DNA of 64,000 nt from Pandoraea communis (GTDB lineage: Bacteria; Pseudomonadota; Gammaproteobacteria; Burkholderiales; Burkholderiaceae): the NCBI RefSeq assembly GCF_902459745.1, contig NZ_CABPSJ010000010.1, forward strand, positions 1 to 64,000. Direction: 5' to 3'. Positions within the stretch are counted from its first letter, which is position 1. The number at the start of each line of letters is the position of its first letter. This document shows, piece after piece, positions 57,413 to 64,000 of this stretch. The notes under the pieces are model-generated. The model searched no databases. It saw only the letters and a program-made list of their open reading frames with translations, and was not told the origin of the DNA. The position numbers were made by a program, and so were the translations under genes.

Positions 57413-57541
57413 CGCGACATAATGACGCAGGCCGGTACTTCGTAGTTTTGCTTTTCTTTTGGCTCTTTTGAGCTTGTTTTTTGCGTGGCTGAAAACCACC
57501 TTTTTCACCACGCTCAGGTACTGATTACCCCAGCGGCACCA

Positions 57542-57606
57542 GACCGGAGACCCCCTTCCGATACTCAAACAGTGACCCAACTCGTCTCGGAAGGGGGTCC
57601 CCGGTC
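57542..57606. terminator. Long hairpin between the autotransporter and cyoA
   Basis: Arms 57542-57561 and 57587-57606 (20 bases, one mismatch; core GACCCCCTTCCGA / TCGGAAGGGGGTC) enclose a 25-base loop. It lies 51 bases beyond the autotransporter stop. No T-run follows on the minus strand, so it may be a terminator, an mRNA-stabilising end or a processing signal. Confidence 0.5.
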
Positions 57607-57657
57607 CGGCCTGTTACGCCCTCCCCCCCCGGTTCCCCCTCCTTCTTTCTCCGTTTC

Positions 57658-60600
57658 TTAAAAACGCCACGTTGCCGACACCGACCCCGCCACGTCCGCA
57701 CTCCCCGCCTTGTAGAGGTTGCTCGACACCGCCGCACCAAACACAACGCGCTGCGCCAACCGATACGACACCCCCGCCTGCAACCCAAGGCTGTCTCTAC
57801 CCACTACCTCACTACGCGTTGTGAACGCCGCGCCCGGATATCCCGCGAAGTACGCACTCTGTGTCACTGCGCCACCCGTCAACTCATGATTCCACGTGGC
57901 CTGCATACTCGCCGTCAACGCATTGCCGGAAATCATCGGCAATTCGAAACGCACTTCACCTCCAAGACGACTCCGCAGCGAATTGAACGTCTTGCCGTTA
58001 ACATGCAAACGCACACCGTCAGCATTGCCTTCGGTAAGACTCGGTCGATATAGCGCCGTGTAGTCGAGCGCCGCAATCGGCCCCGCACTCGTCGTGCCAC
58101 TCAACTGCCAGCGCCAACCACCACCCACGGTGGCCGACGCCGTCGCTCCCGTCCACGTCCCCCTCGGCGCCGCCGAATACCCGTTCACCGCAATCGAACG
58201 ATCCACCCGGCCATCCTCAACCCCCACCCGCGCCGACGCAAACGCATGCGGCCCAGCATTCAAGTCCGGCGCATACCTCGCATGCACACCGACATCGAGC
58301 GCCGTAGTCTTTCCAGAGCCAGGCGTCTGACCGTCCAGACGCGTCGACTGACCACTGATGGCACCATGCGCGCCCAACGTCCAGTCGCGCCCCTCACCCG
58401 CCACCCTCTCAACGCCAAACACCACGCCGTAGGTATTGCCGCTCGCACCCGCCATGTCTCCAGCGCTTCCGCGCCAATATCCACTGCCGAAAGGCATCGC
58501 GAACGCACGCCAGTTGCCCTTGAGCGCGCCCTCACCCGCTCCCTTCACGCCATCGGCGCCAACAGCCGCCGCAACCATGTCGGTAATCTGACGCTCACGC
58601 AACAAACCACCCGTGTACATGGCGCCATACGCGGCCGGAGTGAGTTGCGGCAACGCCCTGGCAATGCCGCTGCCGTCCGCCGCAGAAAAGTCGAGCGCCG
58701 CCACCAACGGCTGCAGGTCCGCACCGGCACCGCCCGCGAGCTTGTCGAGCGCCAATCCGACCCGCTGGCTATTGCCGTCGACACCGTATCGGGAATATGC
58801 ACTCGCCGCGCGTGTGATAGCCACGCGGTAGGTGTTGTTGCCCAACGACGTGGCACTGGCGTTCAGCGTCGGTGATGCCAGCAAGGCCGTTACGCTGGCA
58901 AAGGCACCCGTGATGCTCGACGCATTGAGCCACTGGTTCGATGTGACGCTGAAACCGCTCGCGTACCAACCGCGCTGCGGCGCAATCGCCAGCGTGCCGT
59001 CCAGAGTGGCATTGCCGGAGACGACCAGTTTGCTGAAAGTGCCGTCGGCCGCGAGCGAGCTCAGCAAGCGGCCCGTGCTCGCTTGTGTGTAGTCTCCGCC
59101 CACACTGATGAAACCGCCAGCCAGCAACGGCGCGACCGTGCCCGCGTTGACGAAGCGCCCGGCAGCATCGAGTTGATAGCGACTGTTGCCGGTAAGGGTT
59201 GCACCATTGGCCACATTCACGTCGTAGACCGTGTGATCGCCGTTGATCTGTGTGGTGCCACCAACCATCGACAGCGACAGATTGCCGCCGACGATGTTGC
59301 CGTCGAAGCGCAAGTTGAAGGCTGCATCCGGCTGCAAGGTGGCACGGCCGTTTGCATCCGGCGTCAAACCGAATTTGAGTTGCGTCAACCGTAGCGCACC
59401 GCTGCTGTCGCGCTGCGAATAGAACGACAGAATGTCGCCATAGAGCGCCGCCCCGCGCATGATGTTGATCTGCCCGACATAACCGCTCTCGGACATGTAG
59501 AGCGAAGCGTATTTGCCCGCGAGCCGGCCCGTGACGTCGACTTGCGATACCAATGGCCCGTTGATTTCGTCGGGCAACGGCAGCGGATTGTTCTGCTCCT
59601 GGCGGATGTACGAGCCCCGATATTCGAAATCCTGACCGTCGCCGAGAGGGTTGTAGCCAAAGTCGAAGCTCGCCGCGATGCCATGCTCGCCCATTGCCTG
59701 GACGTCGCCACGCTGCACAAAGGTGTGATTCTTGCCGTAGGTGAACATCACGCCACGCCCATAGGCACCGTCGGCATACACGCGCGTTCCGGGAAGCACG
59801 ACGACAGTATTCCCCACACCGTCAACGCGAATGCCCGCGCCACCGGGCCCCGCGCTCAACAGATCGGCCAATTGCGAGACGTTGTTGTAGCTGCCGTAGA
59901 TGTGTAACCCCAGGCCTTGCGTGGCGGTGTTGTAGACGTTCGGCAAGTAGGCCGTGCCGTCGGCGTTGCGGCCGAAGTACGGCCTGTCGTTAACGATGGT
60001 CAGCCCGTCGTTGTAAATCGAGCGGCCGAAGAAGTTGCGACGATCGATGTTGTAGCCAAGGTCCTGAAGCGCCGCCAGTTCGGCCTCCATGAACCCGGTG
60101 TAATTGCGATACTGCTGGTGACTCATCAAGCTGTTTTTCAACTCGATGTGCGACATGAACGGAAGGTCGGCCGCGTTGCTATCGAGTCCCGTCGTAACCA
60201 CGGGAATTCCCTTCATCGCGCCCGCCAGCACTTCGCTCACGTGGTCGCCGGCGAAGTATCCCCCCTCCGAACTGACGTCGAACGGATTGGCCGACGGGGT
60301 ATTCACGCAAACCGGACAATGGATGACTTGTCCCGGCTGGGCCGGATTGCCTTTGCTGTCGCGCAAGTGGGAAGTCCAGACGTCGAGCTGCTGCGGGAAA
60401 GACGCAGCGTACGGCGCCCCGCCTGAGTAATTCATCACGATATTCGTGCCGATACCCAGGTTATGCGCCACCTCATGAAAGATCACCGCAGGCAGATCGG
60501 CCTGCCGATTGAGCGGTATCTGCGACGGAATGTACGGCGCCGGCGAGAAATTCATGTCGGTAATGGTGATTTCTCCATGCGCCTTGAAGAAAGAAGGCGC

Positions 60601-61002
60601 CGGAGCCTCGCCTTTGAGCAGCGCTGAAACCACCAGTGTGTCGACGCCGTTACCGTCAGCACCAAACGGGCTGTCGGCATGGGTGCCGCCGGTCTTCGAC
60701 AGGCCGATGTTGAGAACCGCAGGCACCTGCCCCTGCGGAAACCTGAGAATTTCGCCCCAGTAGCGCAATGCAGCCACTGTCTGCGCCCTTTGGATTGCCG
60801 AAATGGTGTCGCTCGACGGCACGCCCAGCCCCGTGGTTTCCGAGTATCGATAATCGCCAAAGGACGGCGTCACGAAGCGCGCATCGATGAACGGCACCCC
60901 GTTTCCGTCGGTGATGTGCTCGATATCGTCGGCTTCTGCCACTGGCGACATCATCATGCAAAGCGCCGCAAACGCGACGCCAGTCATACGAATCGTCATC
61001 AT
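57658..61002 (-). CDS. Type V autotransporter with HExxH (zincin-like) N-terminal passenger domain
   Basis: The 1114-residue protein has a signal peptide ([15 protein letters not shown]). An N-terminal domain (~25-340) carries HEVAHNLG at H176-H180, the zinc-protease HExxH motif, and a Cys pair (CPVCVN). A passenger with Gly/Asn/Thr-rich beta-helix repeats (~350-760) follows, then a C-terminal autotransporter barrel (~835-1114) ending in VSATWRF, with the terminal Phe needed for outer-membrane assembly. It should place its passenger on the cell surface. The third metal ligand of a metzincin is not obvious after the motif, so catalysis is a prediction. It is a single gene, divergent from the micropeptide operon. 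Confidence 0.88.
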   Translation of the reverse strand: MMTIRMTGVAFAALCMMMSPVAEADDIEHITDGNGVPFIDARFVTPSFGDYRYSETTGLGVPSSDTISAIQRAQTVAALRYWGEILRFPQGQVPAVLNIGLSKTGGTHADSPFGADGNGVDTLVVSALLKGEAPAPSFFKAHGEITITDMNFSPAPYIPSQIPLNRQADLPAVIFHEVAHNLGIGTNIVMNYSGGAPYAASFPQQLDVWTSHLRDSKGNPAQPGQVIHCPVCVNTPSANPFDVSSEGGYFAGDHVSEVLAGAMKGIPVVTTGLDSNAADLPFMSHIELKNSLMSHQQYRNYTGFMEAELAALQDLGYNIDRRNFFGRSIYNDGLTIVNDRPYFGRNADGTAYLPNVYNTATQGLGLHIYGSYNNVSQLADLLSAGPGGAGIRVDGVGNTVVVLPGTRVYADGAYGRGVMFTYGKNHTFVQRGDVQAMGEHGIAASFDFGYNPLGDGQDFEYRGSYIRQEQNNPLPLPDEINGPLVSQVDVTGRLAGKYASLYMSESGYVGQINIMRGAALYGDILSFYSQRDSSGALRLTQLKFGLTPDANGRATLQPDAAFNLRFDGNIVGGNLSLSMVGGTTQINGDHTVYDVNVANGATLTGNSRYQLDAAGRFVNAGTVAPLLAGGFISVGGDYTQASTGRLLSSLAADGTFSKLVVSGNATLDGTLAIAPQRGWYASGFSVTSNQWLNASSITGAFASVTALLASPTLNASATSLGNNTYRVAITRAASAYSRYGVDGNSQRVGLALDKLAGGAGADLQPLVAALDFSAADGSGIARALPQLTPAAYGAMYTGGLLRERQITDMVAAAVGADGVKGAGEGALKGNWRAFAMPFGSGYWRGSAGDMAGASGNTYGVVFGVERVAGEGRDWTLGAHGAISGQSTRLDGQTPGSGKTTALDVGVHARYAPDLNAGPHAFASARVGVEDGRVDRSIAVNGYSAAPRGTWTGATASATVGGGWRWQLSGTTSAGPIAALDYTALYRPSLTEGNADGVRLHVNGKTFNSLRSRLGGEVRFELPMISGNALTASMQATWNHELTGGAVTQSAYFAGYPGAAFTTRSEVVGRDSLGLQAGVSYRLAQRVVFGAAVSSNLYKAGSADVAGSVSATWRF

Positions 61003-61081
61003 TCAGTACTCCATACCCATTTTCGTATTTCGTAATGATTTGTAATACGAAGCGCATGGTACGGAGTGCTCGATGGAGTGT

Positions 61082-61171
61082 CACTGCGATTTATACGGGG
61101 TTTGGGCAAAACCACTCGCAAATCCTTGTTAAACAAGGATTTTTTTGTTTTTCACACTGCGATTTCACGGG
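61082..61171. repeat. Direct repeats flanking a hairpin upstream of the micropeptide operon
   Basis: CACTGCGATTTATACGGG (61082-61099) and CACTGCGATTTCACGGG (61155-61171) are near-identical and 73 bases apart, with a terminator-like hairpin between them. The second copy overlaps the candidate -35 box, so the pair could bind a regulator of the operon. Confidence 0.5.
61120..61147 (+). terminator. Terminator-like hairpin in the divergent gap
   Basis: AAATCCTTGTT-A-AACAAGGATTT followed by a T-run, reading on the plus strand. No plus-strand gene lies upstream, so it may isolate the peptide promoter from read-through or act as an attenuator in a longer leader. Confidence 0.6.
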
Positions 61172-61193
61172 AAATCGGTCCGGCTTGTATTAA
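61164..61193 (+). promoter_or_regulatory. Candidate promoter of the micropeptide operon
   Basis: TTCACG (61164-61169) is 18 bases from TATTAA (61188-61193), about 105 bases before the first micro-ORF. Matches are four of six in the -35 box and moderate in the -10 box. Confidence 0.4.
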
Positions 61194-61297
61194 TCACAGT
61201 TTCGCCAGGGTGGGGCAGTGACGATACTTCACTCACCGACTGACGCAACACAGCGGCAGCCGAAACCCGGACCCCGGACCCTTCAAGGAGAAACGAC

Positions 61298-61372
61298 ATG
61301 CCCGCCATCATCGCCTACGGCTTTCCCTCACTCCTCGGCCTCGTGGGCGTCATCGCCCCGATCTTCGGCTGA
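61298..61372 (+). CDS. Micro-ORF 1: hydrophobic 24-residue peptide
   Basis: ATG at 61298 opens a 24-codon frame: Met-Pro-Ala, then a stretch of Ile, Leu, Val, Gly and Phe with no charged residue, ending at TGA 61370. AAGGAG stands seven bases before the ATG, a near-ideal ribosome binding site. The peptide is hydrophobic enough to insert into or cross a membrane. Its leader (CAAGGAGAAACGAC) and its first codons (ATGCCCGCC) closely match those of micro-ORF 3, suggesting duplication. It is the first of three consecutive micro-ORFs ending at a terminator. No family is recognised; it could be a signal, a small toxin or a membrane regulator. Confidence 0.65.
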   Translation: MPAIIAYGFPSLLGLVGVIAPIFG

Positions 61373-61411
61373 GCCGCCCCTCACCCCGACCAGAACCCGG
61401 AGAACGACATC

Positions 61412-61516
61412 ATGAGCCACCTCTTCGACTTCATCGACAGCCTGCTGACCAACGAAACGTGCGTCGAAACCGGTATGCAGTGCGCCGTGACCATCGGCCA
61501 CTTTTTTGCCTACTGA
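61412..61516 (+). CDS. Micro-ORF 2: 34-residue acidic peptide with two cysteines
   Basis: ATG at 61412 opens a 34-codon frame beginning MSHLFDFIDSLLTNETC and ending with His-Phe-Phe-Ala-Tyr before TGA at 61514. Two cysteines lie seven residues apart (C17 and C24) and could form a disulfide. The first half has the spacing of an amphipathic helix with Asp/Glu on one face. CCGGAGAACGAC precedes the ATG. It follows micro-ORF 1 by 39 bases. No family is recognised. Confidence 0.6.
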   Translation: MSHLFDFIDSLLTNETCVETGMQCAVTIGHFFAY

Positions 61517-61558
61517 TACGCGGCACGATCGCCGCCCCCCAGATCAAGGAGAAACAAT

Positions 61559-61633
61559 ATGCCCGCTGCCCTCTATTGCGCCGCCACGGAACTGTTCGAG
61601 AAATTCGGCCACCTTCTTCCTTTCAATCTCTGA
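61559..61633 (+). CDS. Micro-ORF 3: 24-residue peptide with one cysteine
   Basis: ATG at 61559 opens a 24-codon frame beginning MPAALYCAATELFEKFGHLL and ending Pro-Phe-Asn-Leu before TGA at 61631. AAGGAG stands seven bases upstream in a context almost identical to that of micro-ORF 1. It has one cysteine and an amphipathic helix pattern. The terminator at 61650 begins 17 bases after its stop, which fits the end of a three-gene transcript. No family is recognised. Confidence 0.62.
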   Translation: MPAALYCAATELFEKFGHLLPFNL

Positions 61634-61649
61634 ATCACCCTGATTGCCA

Positions 61650-61684
61650 CGAAGAAAGGACCGCCCCAAGCGGTCCTTTCTTCG
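61650..61684 (+). terminator. Strong terminator after the micropeptide operon
   Basis: CGAAGAAAGGACCGC-CCCAA-GCGGTCCTTTCTTCG has 15-base perfect arms. The T-rich part lies in the distal arm. It separates the peptide genes from the two-component genes downstream. Confidence 0.88.
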
Positions 61685-61813
61685 TTATGCAACACGGTGA
61701 ACCCATCGCGCATAACCGATATGCCACCAACGCGGAAATTAAGAAGAACTTCGTCGTCCGGCAATTTTTTAGTACGATTTCGGCATTCACATACAAAAAT
61801 CGGGGCCAGAGGG

Positions 61814-62416
61814 ATGTCATCTCCCACCAAAGTATTCTGCATCGAGGACGATCATGATTCAGCCGACCTGATTCGCGAAGACCTGACGGATCGGGGCTAC
61901 GTCGTCAAGGTGGCGCACGACTTTACGACGGCACTGGCGACGCTGGCGTCGTTCATGCCGGACGTCATCCTGTGCGACATCAATGTGCCGGGCATGACCG
62001 GCTTCGAGTTTCTGGAAAGCGCCCGCAGCATCATTCAGGGCGAGCGAAAGATTCCCTTCATCTTCCTCACGGGCAACGCCGACAAGGCGTCGATCATGCG
62101 CGGGCATAGCACCGGCGCCGACGAATACATGCTCAAGCCGGTCGACTTCGACGTGCTCGACACTGTCATCCGCAAGTACACCGAGCACGACGAAACGCCG
62201 GATGACGCGCCGCTGCCGTTCGGCCTGACGAAACGGGAAGTGGAAGTGCTGCAATGGTCGGCACGCGGCAAGACGTCCGCCGAAATCTCGATCATCCTCG
62301 ATCTGGGCAAACGCACGGTGGACTTCCATATCGATAACGCCCGCGAGAAGCTCAATGTCGCCACGCGCACGGAAGCCGTGGTACGCGCCGCGCTGCTCAA
62401 CATCATCCAGCTTTGA
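61814..62416 (+). CDS. Response regulator with LuxR-type DNA-binding domain
   Basis: The 200-residue protein has a receiver domain (1-~120) with the acidic pair D12-D13, phospho-acceptor D55 in VILCDINVPG, the Thr in FLTGNADK and the Lys in YMLKPVD. Its LuxR-type helix-turn-helix (~135-197: LTKREVEVLQWSARGKTSAEI, GKRTVDFHIDNAREKL, ATRTEAVVRAAL) resembles that of quorum-sensing LuxR proteins more than NarL. AGAGGG directly before the ATG decides the start; longer frames run back into the terminator. It is followed by a histidine kinase gene after 36 bases. The micropeptide operon lies 130 bases upstream, on the same strand. Confidence 0.92.
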   Translation: MSSPTKVFCIEDDHDSADLIREDLTDRGYVVKVAHDFTTALATLASFMPDVILCDINVPGMTGFEFLESARSIIQGERKIPFIFLTGNADKASIMRGHSTGADEYMLKPVDFDVLDTVIRKYTEHDETPDDAPLPFGLTKREVEVLQWSARGKTSAEISIILDLGKRTVDFHIDNAREKLNVATRTEAVVRAALLNIIQL

Positions 62417-62452
62417 TCGCATCAGACTCTCTTTCCGCGACGGATCGCCCGC

Positions 62453-64000
62453 ATGGCTAAAGCGTCTTCATCACCCAACAAGCAACTCCCGATCCGGCGC
62501 AGGATGTATTTACTGCTCGCCCTCAGCCTCATCGCCATGGTCGCGGTGGGCGTTGTGGTGCACCGCAAAGTCGATGCATCCCAGCGCCGCGCCATCGAGG
62601 CCGAACGCACGCAGATAGAACACCTCAGCGTGCTTGAGGAACTCAACGATTACATCTCGGACTTTCGCACCGTAGAATCCGAAGCCCTCGCCCCGATGTC
62701 GCCCAAAGCGCTCGCCGATACCCGCGCCGCCGCCGCCGAGTTCGACGACAAGATCAAAACGGCCTCGGAGCGCTATCAGAAGGTGCTGGTGCACGACGAA
62801 TTCCGTCTGGCATTCTCGAAATTCCAGACGCAGTGGGCTCAGTATCGGCGCGCTTCGAATCAGGTGTTCCAGCTCGCCCAGAGCGGCAAGCTGAACGACG
62901 CCGCCAAGCTCTATCGCGGTGAGTCGAACAACAAGTACACGCAGGCGAATAGCACCTTCGGCTCGCTGGTGTTTCGCAGCACCGAAGCCCTCATCAAGGA
63001 AGTCGAAGCCAAGAACAAGGCGGCTCGCAACCGTCTCCTGCAAATCGACGGCCTCATCGCCGCGATGATTATTTTGACGCTGCTCTGCCTGGTCTACGTG
63101 GACACGGCCATCCTCAAACCGCTCACGCGCCTGATCCGGATGTCGGGCAACGCGGTGTCGGGTAAGGAAAAGCTGCGACTGCCCTGGCTTGCGCGCGGTG
63201 ACGAAATCGGCACGCTGTCGCGCTCGCTCGCCAAGTTCCAGGAAAGTACGTCGTCGCTGGTGCGCAATCAGAAGCTCGCGACAGCCAAGAACACGATCCT
63301 GCAACGTGCACTGGCCAACGAGGAACGCCTCAACAACTTCCAGAAGACCTTCCGGTCGATGGCCACGCACGAGTTCCGCACGCTGCTCAATGTGATCGAC
63401 GGCCACGCGCAACGCCTGCTGAGCCCGCGTAACGAGGAAACGGATTCGAGTCCGCGCTATACGAAGATTCGCGAAGCCGTCGCCAAGCTCAACCATCTGA
63501 TTCAGAACTGGCTGGATGCCGCGCAAAGCGCATCGCTCGACGACCCGAAGTTCGGCAAACGCGCCGAGTTGTCGCTCGTTGCGCTGCTCGAAGACGTGCG
63601 CGGCGTCGGCTCGGATATGTTCCCGAACGCGACGATTACGGTGCAAGCCCCCCAAGGTCTCGACAGTCGCATGATCGGCGACAGCAACGTGCTGTTCCAC
63701 GCGTTCATCAACCTGATCAGCAATGCCACCAAGTACACGATGGTGGCGCCCGCGATCGATATCGGCGTGTCCGATACGGGCAGGGCCTTGTGCGTCGTCT
63801 TGCGCGACAACGGCACGGGCATTCCGGAGGACGAACTCAGGGAAATCTTCCAGATGTCGTTCCGCTCACGCAGCAACGCGGTGCTGGAGGACGGCTCGGG
63901 CGTGGGCCTCGCGGTGGTCCACGCCGCCATCGAATTCCATAAGGGAACCATCGATGTGACGAGTCAGGTCGGTGTTGGCACCACGTTCACGATCACGCTG
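62453..64000 (+). CDS. Sensor histidine kinase (C-terminus cut by window end)
   Basis: The first 516 residues are present. A membrane helix (~19-37) is followed by a ~160-residue periplasmic helical sensor (~38-198), a second helix (~199-219), a HAMP domain (~220-272), a HisKA domain with H306 in SMATHEFRTLLN, and an ATPase domain with NLISNATKY (N box), RDNGTGIPE (G1), IFQMSFRS (F box) and GSGVGLAVVH (G2). It should phosphorylate the response regulator encoded just upstream. The helical sensor resembles the four-helix bundles of chemoreceptors. Only a few residues are likely to be missing at the end, unless a receiver or Hpt domain follows. No clear ribosome site precedes the ATG. Confidence 0.92.
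   Translation, partial: MAKASSSPNKQLPIRRRMYLLLALSLIAMVAVGVVVHRKVDASQRRAIEAERTQIEHLSVLEELNDYISDFRTVESEALAPMSPKALADTRAAAAEFDDKIKTASERYQKVLVHDEFRLAFSKFQTQWAQYRRASNQVFQLAQSGKLNDAAKLYRGESNNKYTQANSTFGSLVFRSTEALIKEVEAKNKAARNRLLQIDGLIAAMIILTLLCLVYVDTAILKPLTRLIRMSGNAVSGKEKLRLPWLARGDEIGTLSRSLAKFQESTSSLVRNQKLATAKNTILQRALANEERLNNFQKTFRSMATHEFRTLLNVIDGHAQRLLSPRNEETDSSPRYTKIREAVAKLNHLIQNWLDAAQSASLDDPKFGKRAELSLVALLEDVRGVGSDMFPNATITVQAPQGLDSRMIGDSNVLFHAFINLISNATKYTMVAPAIDIGVSDTGRALCVVLRDNGTGIPEDELREIFQMSFRSRSNAVLEDGSGVGLAVVHAAIEFHKGTIDVTSQVGVGTTFTITL

Noticed and set aside
61218-61415. 65-codon frame overlapping micro-ORF 1 in another frame
   Set aside because: No ribosome binding site and Pro/Thr/Arg-rich composition; the 24-codon frames have strong sites and a shared arrangement.
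61459-61857. 132-codon frame covering micro-ORFs 2-3 and the terminator
   Set aside because: It would read through a 15-base-arm terminator and into the response regulator gene; composition is not protein-like.

Overview
The window is GC-rich chromosomal DNA from a betaproteobacterium of the Burkholderiaceae. The cyo-type quinol oxidase, the hopanoid locus, an HU protein with an N-terminal Lys/Ala/Pro tail and the FCD/IclR/LysR-regulated catabolic islands fit Pandoraea best, with Burkholderia close behind. The genus is inferred from gene content and not proven. I see no rRNA, tRNA, CRISPR array, insertion sequence or prophage. Gene density is normal and most genes sit in tight operons.

Layout. 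(1) 0-5 kb: the end of etfB and a minus-strand catabolic unit (GntR regulator, FAD-linked hydroxyacid dehydrogenase, amidohydrolase/lactonase, MFS carrier). (2) 5-13 kb: ABM-domain protein, 18-nt poly-C tract, ammonium transporter, a 533-aa orphan protein, PilZ protein, IclR regulator, and mhpE/mhpF aldolase-dehydrogenase pair. (3) 13.0-13.5 kb: a gene-free stretch with three degenerate repeats, each opening with a perfect DnaA box. (4) 13.7-22.7 kb: PagP, FucP-type carrier, secreted protein, tailed HU, Tat-exported binding protein, a YqjI/YqjH-like regulator and ferric reductase pair with a clear operator, cupin, SDR. (5) 23.0-32.3 kb: a seven-gene plus-strand operon that should make 2-aminoethylphosphonate (PEP mutase, phosphonopyruvate decarboxylase, AEP aminotransferase), activate it with CTP (two nucleotidyltransferase units) and transfer it to a lipid alcohol. 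The transferase is a CDP-alcohol phosphatidyltransferase fused to an Fe(II)/2-oxoglutarate oxygenase. An HpnL-like membrane protein and dxs belong to the same operon. (6) 32.6-34.8 kb: OprC-type copper receptor. (7) 34.8-49.1 kb: hopanoid locus hpnN, hpnM, ispH-hpnHAB, hpnDE-shc-hpnG, hpnC. (8) 49.3-57.3 kb: EamA carrier, nitronate monooxygenase, LysR, cyoABCD. (9) 57.7-64 kb: an autotransporter with an HExxH passenger, then three consecutive micro-ORFs of 24, 34 and 24 codons with strong ribosome binding sites and a terminator, then a response regulator and a histidine kinase cut by the window end.

How parts work together. dxs and ispH supply isoprenoid precursor; hpnCDE make squalene; shc cyclises it; hpnH, hpnG, hpnA and hpnB build and decorate the side chain; hpnN and hpnM are the transport genes. 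The adjoining phosphonate operon shares the HpnL-like gene and dxs with this envelope-lipid theme, so an aminoethylphosphonate-headed lipid is the most economical hypothesis. The strongest candidates for something undescribed are that phosphonolipid operon with its fusion enzyme, the micropeptide operon beside a two-component system, and the DnaA-box repeat cluster.
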